A DNA stretch of 64,000 bases from Marinobacter sp. F3R08 (GCF_018860425.1 NZ_JAHKPI010000020.1:124001-188000); one strand, 5' to 3'; shown: positions 53,381 through 63,394, numbered from the stretch's first letter. Made by a program: numbers and translations. The notes: a model not told the origin generated them from the letters alone.

Positions 53381-54598
53381 CTACTCCAACGGCTGTGACC
53401 TCATGTTCACATACGAAGGGACTCGGCTGGCCATCACACCAACCAACAAAAGAGACAATACCCCAGCAATAATGAAGGTGATGCTATAAGGTAAAAAATC
53501 AGCCAAAAGCCCGAGAATGAGTGGCGCGAGGAATTGAAGTGCACGGTTCCCCATTAAACGCATCCCGAGCGCTCCAGAACGCTGCCCTGGTGAGACCGAT
53601 TCGGCCAATACAACCATAGACAAGGGTTGAGATATGCCCGAACCAATACCAACGATCACTACCAGGAGCCCCAAGGCAAACACCCCCTGAACCAAGCCCG
53701 TAACCAAAAGAGCAAATGCGACAAGCAAAGCAGAAACAAACATGGACTTCACTCTCCCGCCCATGACCTGAATCACTGCCGATGTGAATGGCCGAATCAT
53801 CATCGCCGACAAGGCTCGCAGGCTTAACAGAGCGCCAATCGAGGTTGCGGACATTGACTGGTGATTCAGGTAGACAGGCAGAAAGGTTCCGTACGCGCCC
53901 AATGCGAATACAACAGCAACCGTCAGAGCAATGGAGACCTGAACTCCGGGATTCCTCCGGAGTAGTCGAAGTTGAACACGATAGCCCCTGTCTGCCCCCT
54001 TAAGGGGTGCGCCGGTCCGGGCACTTCCAGTAAGAATCAAACCACTGAAAACCCCAATGCTTGCAATAGAGCCAGTTATCAGGAAAACAATCTGACTACC
54101 ATGATGGTCTAACAGCCAACCAGCCACCAAGGGCCCGACCAGCTGCCCTGCCGAAAGGCACGTCGCGTACCATCCAAAGTACCGCTCCAGGACCTTCCCT
54201 TCACCCAGCCCAGCAACGATTGTCTGGCCTGCCAGAATCATCACCATGTGAGCCATCCCCACCAGCAACTGAGCTCCAAAAAGACCTGACAATCCAGGCC
54301 ATGCAAGAGTAGCCCAGGCGCCGAGCATCATACCCAGACTCCCTATGACGATCGCTCTTCTTCCGCCATGACGGGTTATCAGCTCTCCAAGAGGTATAGC
54401 CAACAACAGAGGCAACAAATACGGTGCCGAAAGAATAACCCCTATCAACCCCGGGCTGGCTCCCCGCTCAATGGCTGTTAGCGGAATAGCGATCATCAAC
54501 ATGGTCTGAACCACGAAGGCACTGGTTAGTCCAACGCAAACCGATACGAGATTAATTCTCGCCTGTCGAGGCGTATCCAGTACGACGGCATTGCTCAT
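53381..54598 (-). CDS. MFS family transporter
   Basis: A 405-residue transporter with about twelve hydrophobic segments. The family motif A after TM2 is PLGELITRHGGRRAIVIGS, and the midpoint loop (SARTGAPLKGADRGYRVQLRL) is basic. The N-terminus is cytoplasmic and polar. The substrate is not apparent. It converges on the nit operon and lies upstream of nothing obvious, so a functional link to cyanide metabolism is only a guess. The ATG at 54598 is the first good start. Confidence 0.85.
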   Translation of the reverse strand: MSNAVVLDTPRQARINLVSVCVGLTSAFVVQTMLMIAIPLTAIERGASPGLIGVILSAPYLLPLLLAIPLGELITRHGGRRAIVIGSLGMMLGAWATLAWPGLSGLFGAQLLVGMAHMVMILAGQTIVAGLGEGKVLERYFGWYATCLSAGQLVGPLVAGWLLDHHGSQIVFLITGSIASIGVFSGLILTGSARTGAPLKGADRGYRVQLRLLRRNPGVQVSIALTVAVVFALGAYGTFLPVYLNHQSMSATSIGALLSLRALSAMMIRPFTSAVIQVMGGRVKSMFVSALLVAFALLVTGLVQGVFALGLLVVIVGIGSGISQPLSMVVLAESVSPGQRSGALGMRLMGNRALQFLAPLILGLLADFLPYSITFIIAGVLSLLLVGVMASRVPSYVNMRSQPLE

Positions 54599-54626
54599 GA
54601 AAGTGATATCTCCCCGCTTCCACTAG

Positions 54627-56522
54627 CTACACCAAGTCAATACTAAATCGACTATTGCTCGACTGAAGCCGCTCCGCATGATCTGACAGCAATGTACTCT
54701 GGCGCTCAAGCTCCAGACTGATCGCCCGAGACTCCATACTCTGCTCACGCACCAAGTCCACTTTCTGGGCGATGTCTTCAGTGGTAGCCGATATCTCCTC
54801 TATCGCCACAACCACTTGGTCCATCTCAGCGGTGAGTTCATCCACAGAAGACACAATCTGCGTGATGGTTCTTGAAATCTCGGTGCCTTGCCCTGCGCTC
54901 TGGCTGGCAGCCTGGACACCGTCCTCCATCTGCTTATCCATGCTCGATGTCGCCTGGTTCAGTTCACTGATAATGTCAGATATATTGTTTGTGGCCGTGA
55001 CTGTTTTCTGAGCGAGGGTACGGACTTCATCTGCAACGACAGAAAATCCCCGGCCAGCCTCTCCAGCCCTCGCAGCTTCGATCGCTGCATTCAACGCCAA
55101 AAGGTTAGTCTGGCCCGCAAGCCCATCTATTACATCAATGATTCCAGTGACCTGTTCACTAGCGCGATGCAGTGACGCCAAATGTTGATGTGAATCTTGA
55201 ATCAGGCCCGACAGTTCCCCCAGATTCGCAACACTCTGATCGATATTCTTTTCGCCCACTTTGGCGGTATCATTCGTTTTCTGCATCGCCTCACCAACTT
55301 CTGCAGTTCGGCGTGCAACATCATTGACAGTCACTGATATTTCCTGGGTTGCTGTCGCCGCCTGCTCAGTTTGCTGCTCGACAGACTCGCTGCTTCTTTT
55401 GAGCCGCTCTGTGGTCCTCGATAATTCCGCGCGAACCTCAAGTAAAGCTTCGGTACTACGGATTGAGTCTCTCAGTAGAATTCCAACATCCTCAATCATT
55501 TGATTGGCTGCTGCACCTAACCGGTTAAACTCATCGCGAGGATTTGCTCCTAACGTCAGCCGCTGAGTAAGGTCTCCAGCCGACACCCGAGAGAGCAGCT
55601 CCACAACAGAGTTCAAACGTCCGACCAGGGTGCGGGAAATAAGAATCAAAGACACCATCAAAACTGGGGCGAAGAAAAGTGCTGTCGCTACGCTTGCGAT
55701 GTTCGCCGAACTCTTCGCATCCTGTGCGACCACAATGTAATTTTGAATCAGACCTTCCTGCATTCTTTCGCTCTGTGCCTCGAGCACCCTCTGCAAACCT
55801 TCGCTTGTCATTTGCAATGATTGTTCTATGTCGAGAATTTCTGACACTACAATCTGGGTTTGATCAAACACCAGGCCGAACTGACTCACGGCCTCACCTA
55901 TGACACTGTCCTCCCATCCGTATTTTTCTACCAATGCGCCCAGACTCTCGAGGTTTTTTCTGGTTTGATCGGCCAGAAAAGGCGTTCGAGTACCTGCGTA
56001 CTGCCGGGCATCAGCAATCAAAGTTTTTACAGGCTGTTCAAGTACGCTAATAGATAATCCCTCCAACTCAGCAATGGCCTCCTCTAGCGTCTTTCTGACA
56101 CCGTCGCTGTCTGAGAAGCCGAGAATCTGCAAATACTCCAGCCACTGTGCGCGCAATTTGAGATAGGTTACTGTGGCAGCCGCAATCTCCCTGGCGGTGC
56201 CCACCAATACAGAGTCCCCCAGATTATTTGCACTATCGACCAATCCCTCGGAGCGTTCTCCCAGGGAGGATAAATCCCGCTTTATACGCTCAATATCGGC
56301 TGCTCCCATGGTCGCAATCTCTTTCTCAACAGCGCTCCACTCCAACAACATTTCGCCGGATTTATCTTTGTATTCCAGCACCTGATACAGGGCACGATAG
56401 GACGACGATACTTCCGACAGCCCCCAGATCACGACGCCTACGATGAGGGATAACCCTATAGGGGTGGCCATCATCAGAACATTCAATTTTTGATGCCAAG
56501 ACAAGTGCAGGGACAGTCGCAT
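54627..56522 (-). CDS. Methyl-accepting chemotaxis protein
   Basis: A 631-residue chemoreceptor. TM1 is at about residues 14-36 ([20 protein letters not shown]), followed by a long helical periplasmic sensor domain (about 37-270), TM2 at about 280-305, a HAMP region (about 305-360, [17 protein letters not shown]), and the signalling domain with the tip [39 protein letters not shown]. The ligand is unknown. No C-terminal tether pentapeptide is visible. It is 109 bases downstream of the porin gene on the same strand, across a terminator, so dicarboxylate chemotaxis is a reasonable guess. Confidence 0.93.
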   Translation of the reverse strand: MRLSLHLSWHQKLNVLMMATPIGLSLIVGVVIWGLSEVSSSYRALYQVLEYKDKSGEMLLEWSAVEKEIATMGAADIERIKRDLSSLGERSEGLVDSANNLGDSVLVGTAREIAAATVTYLKLRAQWLEYLQILGFSDSDGVRKTLEEAIAELEGLSISVLEQPVKTLIADARQYAGTRTPFLADQTRKNLESLGALVEKYGWEDSVIGEAVSQFGLVFDQTQIVVSEILDIEQSLQMTSEGLQRVLEAQSERMQEGLIQNYIVVAQDAKSSANIASVATALFFAPVLMVSLILISRTLVGRLNSVVELLSRVSAGDLTQRLTLGANPRDEFNRLGAAANQMIEDVGILLRDSIRSTEALLEVRAELSRTTERLKRSSESVEQQTEQAATATQEISVTVNDVARRTAEVGEAMQKTNDTAKVGEKNIDQSVANLGELSGLIQDSHQHLASLHRASEQVTGIIDVIDGLAGQTNLLALNAAIEAARAGEAGRGFSVVADEVRTLAQKTVTATNNISDIISELNQATSSMDKQMEDGVQAASQSAGQGTEISRTITQIVSSVDELTAEMDQVVVAIEEISATTEDIAQKVDLVREQSMESRAISLELERQSTLLSDHAERLQSSNSRFSIDLV

Positions 56523-56548
56523 ACGTCAAATTCCCAATCTGAACCAAG

Positions 56549-56576
56549 AAAAAACCCCGGGGAGGGACCGCCGGGG
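56549..56576 (-). terminator. Terminator of the porin gene
   Basis: On the minus strand CCCCGG (56571-56576 in reverse) pairs with CCGGGG (56555-56560 in reverse) around a 10-base loop, followed by six T residues (A run 56549-56554). It lies between the porin and the chemoreceptor. Confidence 0.75.
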
Positions 56577-56631
56577 CAAAAAGTGCAGAGCAACAACTCA
56601 AAAGAAGAATTCCGACTACTCGGGAACTGCG

Positions 56632-57792
56632 TTAGAACCCAAACATCACCATGGCTTGCAGGCGAACCGCATCACCATCTTCACCATTTACTTGCTTAGC
56701 AACGTGGTGACCAGCTTCCAGGCCATAGGTGATTTGGTCATACGGAGACCAGATATAGTTCACAAACGTGCTGGAATAGCGCTCATCGGCTGAGCCCTGA
56801 ACGGCACCCTCAGCAAAAGCGTCGTCCAGATCCGTAACCACGACACCATAACCCAGGTTGAATGAGCCAGGACCAGCTGCAACGCTCAAACTCACACCAC
56901 CACCGGTCGCCTCGATCGTTTCCAGGTTGCCCTGATTATCGACATAACCAGTTTGCGACGCTGGGGTGAGATACAGATATCCACCAATGCCATCACCATG
57001 GGTCAGAGAACCCCGGACCGTGATAGCGTCGGTCAGCTTGGTGTTCGCTTCCAGCGTTACGCCCCAACCTGTCGCGGAGTCATCGCTCCAGTTAGGGTTA
57101 CTCACAGAGGAGCCTTCAGCATCGTATTCAAGGAACCGTGCCAGACCTGCAATTGCAAAATTAACCGGGCCCGCAGCAGCCTGATATCGAGCAGTTAAAT
57201 CAGGAATGCGATACTGATTGGTTCCCTCCGAAATCGCAGAACCGCCAACCTCGGGATCCTCCAGCGAGAATGAAAAATTACCCGTGGTGTAACGAATTTG
57301 TGCCTGACGGCCACCACCTGTAGCCAGAGGACCATTGAAGTCTACTGTCGGAAACCAGCTCAGCACATTGCCAAAGTTACTCCAGGTCTGTCCGGCAAGG
57401 ATACCGTTCCACACACCGTAAGCGTGGCGAAGACGGAACTCACCACCGCCTCCAGTGAAACCACCACCACCGTAGAAATCACCTTCAATGTTAGTCTTAA
57501 GAGTGTGACCTCCAACCATCGTCGTCGTGGTGATCCCCAGCCTACTCTGATTAGCGCTCAAGGTAGTGTGGCCATCAACACCAGGCTCGCCATCCATCTT
57601 AATATTGCTGCGAATGATTGCATTGTTGAGATTTGCATCTACATCATAAATGACGTCCAGCTTGGCGTAACCGTAAACGTCTACATCTGTCTCATTTACC
57701 TTGAAGTCGAAAGCACTGGCAGTTGAGGCAACCAGCAGCGACGCGGCGCCCAAGGATACGGCGGAAAATGTTCTTGATACGTTCTTACTCAT
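56632..57792 (-). CDS. DcaP-like outer-membrane porin
   Basis: A 386-residue beta-barrel porin with a signal peptide (cleaved after about residue 26, ASAFA-like). The mature start is FKVNETDVDVYGYAKLDVIYD, followed by SRLGITTTTM, FRLRHAYGVWNGILAGQTWSNFGNVLSWFPTVDFNGPLA and RQAQIRYTTGNFSFSLEDP. It ends in a terminal aromatic (MVMFGF). The pattern is that of the DcaP family of trimeric porins, in Acinetobacter linked to dicarboxylic acid uptake. The neighbouring CoA-transferase/GcdH/TRAP genes make a dicarboxylate role attractive. Confidence 0.8.
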   Translation of the reverse strand: MSKNVSRTFSAVSLGAASLLVASTASAFDFKVNETDVDVYGYAKLDVIYDVDANLNNAIIRSNIKMDGEPGVDGHTTLSANQSRLGITTTTMVGGHTLKTNIEGDFYGGGGFTGGGGEFRLRHAYGVWNGILAGQTWSNFGNVLSWFPTVDFNGPLATGGGRQAQIRYTTGNFSFSLEDPEVGGSAISEGTNQYRIPDLTARYQAAAGPVNFAIAGLARFLEYDAEGSSVSNPNWSDDSATGWGVTLEANTKLTDAITVRGSLTHGDGIGGYLYLTPASQTGYVDNQGNLETIEATGGGVSLSVAAGPGSFNLGYGVVVTDLDDAFAEGAVQGSADERYSSTFVNYIWSPYDQITYGLEAGHHVAKQVNGEDGDAVRLQAMVMFGF

Positions 57793-58116
57793 AAAGTCCC
57801 CTCAAGTAGGTCTCGTTGGCGTTCATTGTTTTGGCTCTAAGAAGTAGACCGACTAGCCTTGCGCGGCCGAAAAGCCCGCTTAGTAGGTGAACCTCCTGAT
57901 TGCTTTCTTTCTTTTTTTGATACAGACCCAAGAATACACGTAGATGTATTTTTTTCAATACAATTAAATGATCTTTATTTGTAGGCGCATTTGTCCTACC
58001 AGTAAACATGAGGGGGGATAGAAATGCAGAGTTGGAGAAGAGCGATGAGGGAACGAAAGGTCGTAGGGCTAACCAGAAGCTGCAGCCAGCTGGCTGCAGC
58101 TCAGAAAAGTACCGAT
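57793..58116. other. 324-base gap between the porin and the CoA-transferase
   Basis: This holds no convincing gene. The left part is the porin leader and promoter region, with GGAGG-like sequence close to the porin start and AT-rich tracts (57900-57970) that could hold a -10/-35 pair. The right part carries the palindrome at 58078-58101 listed separately. Confidence 0.6.
58078..58101. other. Perfect 24-bp palindrome after the CoA-transferase gene
   Basis: AGCTGCAGCCAG at 58078-58089 is followed directly by its exact reverse complement (58090-58101), with no spacer. It lies 15 bases past the stop of the CoA-transferase on the minus strand. No T-tract follows. It may form a terminator-like hairpin or be a binding site. 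Confidence 0.6.
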
Positions 58117-59328
58117 CTACTTGATCACGCCTTTTGAGCGAAGCGATTCGATATAGTCTTCACGATCCGGGAACAATCGAGAAAGCACGTCTTGAGTATG
58201 TTCGCCCAGCTTGGGAGGAGGAGCATCAGCGTTCAAATGTTTGTCATTGAACCGAACGGGATTGCTCACCAAACTCATCTCACCAACTTCAGGGTGCTCC
58301 ATCTGAAGCCTCATCCCTCTGTGTTGGACCTGGGGATCAGCAAAGACCTGTTCAATATTATTAATTGGTCCGCATGGGACACCTTCTTGTTCAAGCACTT
58401 CAAGCCAGAACTTGGAGGGTTTGGCACGGAGAAGGCGCTCAATCTGTGGAACCAGAAGCTGTCTATTTTGCACACGGCTCCGATTTGTAGCGAAACGATC
58501 ATCAGAGGCCAGCAGAGGCACACCAGCCACCTCACAGAAACGCTGAAACTGCGAGTCGTTTCCGACTGCCAGAATGATATGCCCGTCCTCAGTCGCAAAC
58601 GCTTGATAGGGAACAATGTTTGGGTGCGAATTACCAAGACGGCTTGGTGACTTACCAGAGGTGAGATAATTTAGTCCCTGATTGGCAAGCACCCCTACCT
58701 GGACATCCATCAAGGCAACATCAATCCAAGTGCCTTCTCCCGTCCGATTGCGCCCCAACAAGGCAGACAGAATCGAGGTGGCCGCATACATGCCCGTGAA
58801 CAGATCGACCACTGCCACTCCCACTTTCATGGGACCACCTCCCGGCTCATCATCGGGCTTTCCTGTGATCTCCATCATGCCCCCCATCCCCTGGAGCAAA
58901 AAGTCGTACCCCGCACGGTTTGCATAGGGGCCGTTCTGTCCGAAACCGGTAATGGAGCAGTAAATCAGGTCAGGCTTGATTTGCTTAAGGCTTTCGTAAT
59001 CCAACCCATAGCGCTTCAAACCACCAACTTTAAAATTCTCCAACAGGACGTCACACGAAGACACCAGCTCTCGAATCAAAGCCTGCCCTTCAGGATGAGC
59101 AATATCGATCCCAATAGAGCGCTTGCCTCGATTGGCCGAGAGATAGTACGCCGCTTCATGCACTTCATTGAGGTAGGGCGGCCCCCACCCCCGGGTGTCG
59201 TCACCTCGGCCGGGATGCTCAACCTTAATCACCTCAGCCCCAAGATCTGCCAAATGTTGGCTACACCAGGGGCCTGCCAAAATTCGAGAAAGGTCTAGAA
59301 TGCGAATACCCGCTAGGGGCTTATGCAT
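58117..59328 (-). CDS. Class III (CaiB/BaiF) CoA-transferase
   Basis: A 403-residue family III CoA-transferase, which moves CoA between carboxylic acids. It begins LAGIRILDLSRILAGPWCSQHLADLGAEVIKVEHPGRGD. The catalytic Asp is in VAVVDLFTGMYA, and GFGQNGPYANRAGYDFLLQGMGG is the substrate-loop block. Given the 51-base gap to glutaryl-CoA dehydrogenase upstream, a succinyl-CoA:glutarate CoA-transferase is the best guess. Other dicarboxylates are possible. RBS GGAGGATCATC is before the ATG at 59328, in the right arm of a hairpin. Confidence 0.88.
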   Translation of the reverse strand: MHKPLAGIRILDLSRILAGPWCSQHLADLGAEVIKVEHPGRGDDTRGWGPPYLNEVHEAAYYLSANRGKRSIGIDIAHPEGQALIRELVSSCDVLLENFKVGGLKRYGLDYESLKQIKPDLIYCSITGFGQNGPYANRAGYDFLLQGMGGMMEITGKPDDEPGGGPMKVGVAVVDLFTGMYAATSILSALLGRNRTGEGTWIDVALMDVQVGVLANQGLNYLTSGKSPSRLGNSHPNIVPYQAFATEDGHIILAVGNDSQFQRFCEVAGVPLLASDDRFATNRSRVQNRQLLVPQIERLLRAKPSKFWLEVLEQEGVPCGPINNIEQVFADPQVQHRGMRLQMEHPEVGEMSLVSNPVRFNDKHLNADAPPPKLGEHTQDVLSRLFPDREDYIESLRSKGVIK

Positions 59329-59341
59329 GATGATCCTCCCA

Positions 59342-59363
59342 GGCGGGGCAGAAGAGCCCCGCC
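59342..59363. other. Hairpin between gcdH and the CoA-transferase gene
   Basis: GGCGGGGC (59342-59349) and GCCCCGCC (59356-59363) form an 8-bp stem with loop AGAAGA. The gene order is minus strand, gcdH then CoA-transferase; only the plus strand has a T run after it. It may protect the gcdH transcript end or influence CoA-transferase translation, since the binding site follows immediately. Confidence 0.6.
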
Positions 59364-59379
59364 CTTTTAATTGTCGTGA

Positions 59380-60567
59380 TCAAAAGAACGCCTGAATGTC
59401 AGTTTGAGCACGGCCGAGAATCAAGGCGTGGACATCATGGGTGCCCTCGTAGGTATTTACGGTTTCCAGATTCACCATATGACGCATTACGCCAAATTCG
59501 TCGGCGATTCCATTACCACCGTGCATGTCGCGAGCCAGGCGAGCCACATCCAGCGCCTTGCCGCAGTTATTTCGCTTAATCAAGGAGACCATCTCAGGCG
59601 CCCAGTTACCGCTATCCATCAACCGCCCAACCTGAAGCGCAGCCTGCAAACCCAATGCGATATCTGTCTGCATATTGGCCAGCTTAAGCTGAATCAGCTG
59701 ATTTGCCGCAAGTGGTCGACCGAATTGCTTGCGGTCCAACGTGTACTGGCGGGCTGCATGCCAACAGAACTCTGCCGCACCCAGCACTCCCCATGCGATG
59801 CCGTAACGAGCCTTGTTCAGACAACCAAACGGACCCCTGAGCCCGCTTACATTGGGCAGCAGATTTTCTTCAGGAACAAAAGCCTCATCCAGTACGATCT
59901 CTCCGGTGATGGATGCGCGCAGACTCAACTTGCCCTCAATTTTGGGAGTAGAGAAGCCTTCAACACCTCGCTCAACGATAAAACCGCGGATTTTTCCGTC
60001 GTGAGCCTCAGACTTTGCCCATACCACTGCAATGTCGGCAATTGGGCTGTTGGTGATCCACATCTTTGAACCAGTCAACACGTAGCCACCATCAACTTTT
60101 TTGGCACGCGTGTTCATAGACCCTGGATCAGAGCCGTGATCCGGCTCAGTAAGCCCAAAACATCCAACCATCTCACCGCTCGCCAGTTTCGGCAGATACT
60201 TCTTCTTTTGCTCTTCTGAGCCGTAGGCTTCGATCGGATACATAACCAGAGACGACTGAACACTCATGGCGGAACGATAGCCAGAATCAACTTTCTCAAC
60301 TTCGCGGGCAATCAGGCCGTATGCGACATGGTTCAACCCGGCCCCACCGTATTCCTCTGCTACGGTAGCGCCAAGCAAACCCATTTCACCCATTTCATTC
60401 AGAATTTCACGATCAAACCGCTCTTCGCGATAAGCCGTCAACACGCGCGGCCGTAACTTCTGCTCGCAATAAGCCCTCGCCGCCTCAGAAATCTGGCGCT
60501 CCTCAGTGCTCAGCTGCTGGCTAAGGAGCAGCGGATCTTCCCAGTTAAAACCCGATGAATTCGACAT
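59380..60567 (-). CDS. gcdH: Glutaryl-CoA dehydrogenase
   Basis: A 395-residue acyl-CoA dehydrogenase that oxidises and decarboxylates glutaryl-CoA to crotonyl-CoA using FAD. Diagnostic features are [20 protein letters not shown] at the start, [16 protein letters not shown] for FAD/substrate contact, [17 protein letters not shown], and the catalytic Glu in [17 protein letters not shown], specific to this subgroup. The ATG at 60567 has GGAGG before it; the frame is open further upstream without likeness. It is divergent from a FadR-type regulator with an AT palindrome between them. Confidence 0.95.
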   Translation of the reverse strand: MSNSSGFNWEDPLLLSQQLSTEERQISEAARAYCEQKLRPRVLTAYREERFDREILNEMGEMGLLGATVAEEYGGAGLNHVAYGLIAREVEKVDSGYRSAMSVQSSLVMYPIEAYGSEEQKKKYLPKLASGEMVGCFGLTEPDHGSDPGSMNTRAKKVDGGYVLTGSKMWITNSPIADIAVVWAKSEAHDGKIRGFIVERGVEGFSTPKIEGKLSLRASITGEIVLDEAFVPEENLLPNVSGLRGPFGCLNKARYGIAWGVLGAAEFCWHAARQYTLDRKQFGRPLAANQLIQLKLANMQTDIALGLQAALQVGRLMDSGNWAPEMVSLIKRNNCGKALDVARLARDMHGGNGIADEFGVMRHMVNLETVNTYEGTHDVHALILGRAQTDIQAFF

Positions 60568-60640
60568 ATAAACCTCCGATGTGGAAATGACTTCACTAGG
60601 AACCGCCACAATTTTCACGATAGCGGTGATATGGTCGGTA

Positions 60641-60658
60641 TATTTATACTAATAAATA
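60641..60658. promoter_or_regulatory. Palindromic operator candidate between gcdH and the GntR gene
   Basis: TATTTAT (60641-60647) and ATAAATA (60652-60658) are perfect 7-bp arms with a 4-base spacer, midway between the two divergent starts. It is a reasonable site for the adjacent FadR-type repressor, though AT-rich promoter DNA can show such symmetry by chance. Confidence 0.45.
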
Positions 60659-60733
60659 CAATAATTCAACCGGATCGTAAAAAAATCATCCCTGTGGCAA
60701 AATGATGTTTTAATTTGGAGACAGCCAAACCTG

Positions 60734-61498
60734 ATGATTGATAAGAGCCTACGGATTCCCAAAAGGATCAAGCGGTCAGATCAAATAGTAGAGTCGGTTA
60801 AGCGCTGGGTAGCACAGAACAAGATGCAACCGGGAGATCGTCTTCCCAACGAACGTGAATTGATGGAGCAGTTTGACTGCTCGAAGGGGACGGTTCGCGA
60901 AGCTTTAAAGTCTTTAGAGGTCCAAGGCCTGGTATCCATTCGCACCGGCCCCAATGGTGGCGCCCTTCTTGAGCGGGTACCCTACGAAAAAGCAAGCGAG
61001 CTTCTCCGGAACTTTTTGCATTTTGAGCAGCCTTCCGGGCCTGACATTTACGCATTACGCACCCTCGTAGAACCAGAAATTGCCATGCTGGCAACCCCTC
61101 GCTTGAGTCCGGACGATTTAAACGCTCTCGTCAAATTGGTTGAAAAATGCGAGGAAGAACCAGAAACGTTCGACGAACGCTTGTCTCAACGCATTGCTGA
61201 ACTTGATTTTCATGTTCTTCTGGCTCAGCGCTGTGGCAATGCCATGCTTGCATTCATTGGTCGCTTCGTGAACGACATGATCCGTGACTTGGTAATCTTC
61301 AAGAAATCCGCGCTGCCGGAGCAACGCGAGTTCTCCTGCGCTAACATTGCCTATCACAAACAGCTTATTGAGGCGTTCCGTGAAGGCAAAGCGGAGTTAG
61401 CCCGCGATCTGATGTACGAACACATGAAATCTGCTGAGCATTTCAACAAAGAGCTAGAGGGCCGGTTAAACCAGTATTTTTTAGGTGTTACGAACTGA
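60734..61498 (+). CDS. FadR-subfamily GntR regulator
   Basis: A 254-residue regulator. The winged helix (about residues 14-78) reads QIVESVKRWVAQNKMQPGDRLPNERELMEQFDCSKGTVREALKSLEVQGLVSIRTGPNGG. The C-terminal FCD domain (about 95-230) carries the metal-binding pattern DxxFH (ELDFHVLLAQRCGN) and later YHKQLIEAFREGKAELA. It most likely senses an organic acid or acyl-CoA and controls gcdH, the CoA-transferase and the TRAP genes. ATG at 60734. Confidence 0.92.
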   Translation: MIDKSLRIPKRIKRSDQIVESVKRWVAQNKMQPGDRLPNERELMEQFDCSKGTVREALKSLEVQGLVSIRTGPNGGALLERVPYEKASELLRNFLHFEQPSGPDIYALRTLVEPEIAMLATPRLSPDDLNALVKLVEKCEEEPETFDERLSQRIAELDFHVLLAQRCGNAMLAFIGRFVNDMIRDLVIFKKSALPEQREFSCANIAYHKQLIEAFREGKAELARDLMYEHMKSAEHFNKELEGRLNQYFLGVTN

Positions 61499-61516
61499 TC
61501 TGAGCGCTCCCGAAAG

Positions 61517-61544
61517 CTCACCCCTGCATCATGGCAGGAGTGAG
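61517..61544. terminator. Hairpin between the GntR gene and the TRAP operon
   Basis: CTCACCCCTGC (61517-61527) and GCAGGAGTGAG (61534-61544) pair with one mismatch between two converging genes. No strong T-tract follows, so it is only a probable bidirectional terminator. Confidence 0.5.
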
Positions 61545-61557
61545 TATCGATTTATGG

Positions 61558-62874
61558 TTACTCGAAAGAGAGGCTTGGCAACCACGTAACTATTGAGGGA
61601 AACAACACCATCAATCCGACCAACACCAACGAACAGATGATGTAGGGGATAGATGCCAGATAGATCTCTTTCATTGTGGTGCCCGGCGGCGCAACACCTT
61701 TCATAACGAACAGGTTGAGCCCGAGGGGAGGCGTTGAGAAGCCCACCTCCAAAGCAACCAACGTTATTATCGCGAACCAGATCAGATCAAAACCCAGAGA
61801 CTCTGCCAGTGGAAAGAAAAAAGGCACTGTAATCATCATAATGGAAATAGCTTCCATAAAGGTGCCAAGCGCCAGCAACACAAGAAACATCGCAAGCAAC
61901 ATAAGCATTGGGGAAAGATCAAACCCGATCGCCCACTGGATCAGACCACTCGATGCACCAGAGAAAGCGAGCAACTGGCTAAAGGTTGCTGACCCGAAAA
62001 CTATCAAGTAAGCCATCAGGGTTACCTTGAGAGCCCCGATCACAGACAGTTTAAATGTCTCAATAGACAAACCTTTGAAACAGGCTGCCAAGACAAGAAC
62101 ACCCAACGCACCGAATGCTGCGGACTCTGAGGGGGTTGCGAATCCGGTCAGCATCATGACTACGATCATTATGATTATGCTCAGCATTGGCAAAATATCG
62201 CGAGCCAAAAACTTCAGCTTTAAAGCCCATGGCACGGGCTCCACATCGTATGCCGGCGCAGCATCAGGATTCCATTTAGTCTTGAGCCAAATGGTGACCA
62301 CATAGAACCCCGCTAATATCAGGCCTGGAAGAATCCCACCGATCAGCACATCACCGATATCAATCTTTGCCAACGTCGCCAATAACACTGCAATCGCGGA
62401 TGGAGGAATAATGATGGCAAGGCCACCCGTTCCCAAAATAGGTCCTATGGACATATACCGCTTATAGCCACGGCGCTCCATTTCTGGCACCAGCAATGAG
62501 CCCAGCAAAGCGGTCGAGCCCATCGAAGAACCACTAAGCGTAGAAAAGGCCGTCCCACCGACTACGGTCACGTAAGACAACCGGCCAGGCACGCGCCCCA
62601 TCAATTGGTCTATAGCATTGAACATTCTCATGCCGAGACCAGTTCTGAAAAACAACTCGCCCATAAGAAGAAATAGAGGAATAGGAACCAGCCCAAAGGA
62701 AGAAAGGGCTCCGAATCCATTATTGAGGACCTGGGTCAACCCCGAGTCGCCCCCCATGAAAACCCAGGCGCCAACCAAATTCGCCCCTATAAAGGCGAAG
62801 GCAACCGGTGCGCCAAGCAACATCAGAACCAGAACAACAGAAAGAAGGAAAGCCAGTGCTTCAAACCAAGCCAT
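61558..62874 (-). CDS. dctM: TRAP transporter large permease (DctM)
   Basis: A 438-residue membrane protein of the DctM/IT superfamily with about twelve hydrophobic segments. Typical blocks are PIPLFLLMGELFFRTGLGMRMF, ALLGSLLVPEMERRGYKRYMSIGPILGTGGLAIIIPPSA and a late MITVPFFFPLAESLGFDLIWFAIITLVALEVGFSTPPLGLNLFVMKG. It forms the sodium-coupled channel with DctQ and takes substrate from DctP. It starts one base after the DctQ stop. The likely substrate is a C4-C6 dicarboxylate, from context. Confidence 0.93.
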   Translation of the reverse strand: MAWFEALAFLLSVVLVLMLLGAPVAFAFIGANLVGAWVFMGGDSGLTQVLNNGFGALSSFGLVPIPLFLLMGELFFRTGLGMRMFNAIDQLMGRVPGRLSYVTVVGGTAFSTLSGSSMGSTALLGSLLVPEMERRGYKRYMSIGPILGTGGLAIIIPPSAIAVLLATLAKIDIGDVLIGGILPGLILAGFYVVTIWLKTKWNPDAAPAYDVEPVPWALKLKFLARDILPMLSIIIMIVVMMLTGFATPSESAAFGALGVLVLAACFKGLSIETFKLSVIGALKVTLMAYLIVFGSATFSQLLAFSGASSGLIQWAIGFDLSPMLMLLAMFLVLLALGTFMEAISIMMITVPFFFPLAESLGFDLIWFAIITLVALEVGFSTPPLGLNLFVMKGVAPPGTTMKEIYLASIPYIICSLVLVGLMVLFPSIVTWLPSLSFE

Positions 62875-62875
62875 A

Positions 62876-63394
62876 TCAAACGTCCCCGTTTTCGGCGCTA
62901 TGGAAAGGCGTCTTGGAGAAAATAAAACGTGTGAACTCCACGGCCATTAACGAGAAACTAATTGGATAGGTAATCGTGAAAATCCACATTGGGATGAAGT
63001 AAAAGCGAACGTCGTAATCACCATCCTGAATATTGGAAATAACCAGCTCTAAACCTTTCCACGCCAACACCAGCGAGATCCCCGCACAGATAAACATAAC
63101 TATCCGAGATAACGCACTCAGCAGTAACGGAGGAAGGCGGGTTATCGCGATTTCTACGAACACATGCCCTTTTTCACGAACCAACCACGGCGCCCCCAAC
63201 AAAGTAAGGTAAAACATTGAGTATTCGGTTGAAGTAAACAACCAGGCCGGCGGTTGTGCGCCAACGTTCCTAATTAGAACCGACAGAACCACGGCAATCA
63301 TCAACCAGATCAGCATCAATCCAGAGATCACTGCCAGAGCATCGACGAACCTGTCGTAGAGACGAACAACGGGAGACATAGGAGTACTCGTCAT
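62876..63394 (-). CDS. dctQ: TRAP transporter small permease (DctQ)
   Basis: A 172-residue protein with four hydrophobic segments, the small TRAP membrane subunit. The DctQ signature is seen in IRNVGAQPPAWLFTSTEYSMFYLTLLGAPWLVREKGHVFVEI. The ATG at 63394 is preferred over a TTG one codon upstream; an ATG at 63379 is also possible. It lies 41 bases downstream of the DctP-like gene. The gene spacing is standard for the dctPQM order. Confidence 0.9.
   Translation of the reverse strand: MTSTPMSPVVRLYDRFVDALAVISGLMLIWLMIAVVLSVLIRNVGAQPPAWLFTSTEYSMFYLTLLGAPWLVREKGHVFVEIAITRLPPLLLSALSRIVMFICAGISLVLAWKGLELVISNIQDGDYDVRFYFIPMWIFTITYPISFSLMAVEFTRFIFSKTPFHSAENGDV

Noticed and set aside
53381..54598. 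MFS transporter considered as the exporter or importer of the Nit1C cluster
   Set aside because: It is on the opposite strand beyond the operon terminator and has no shared operator word that I could see, so no link is claimed.
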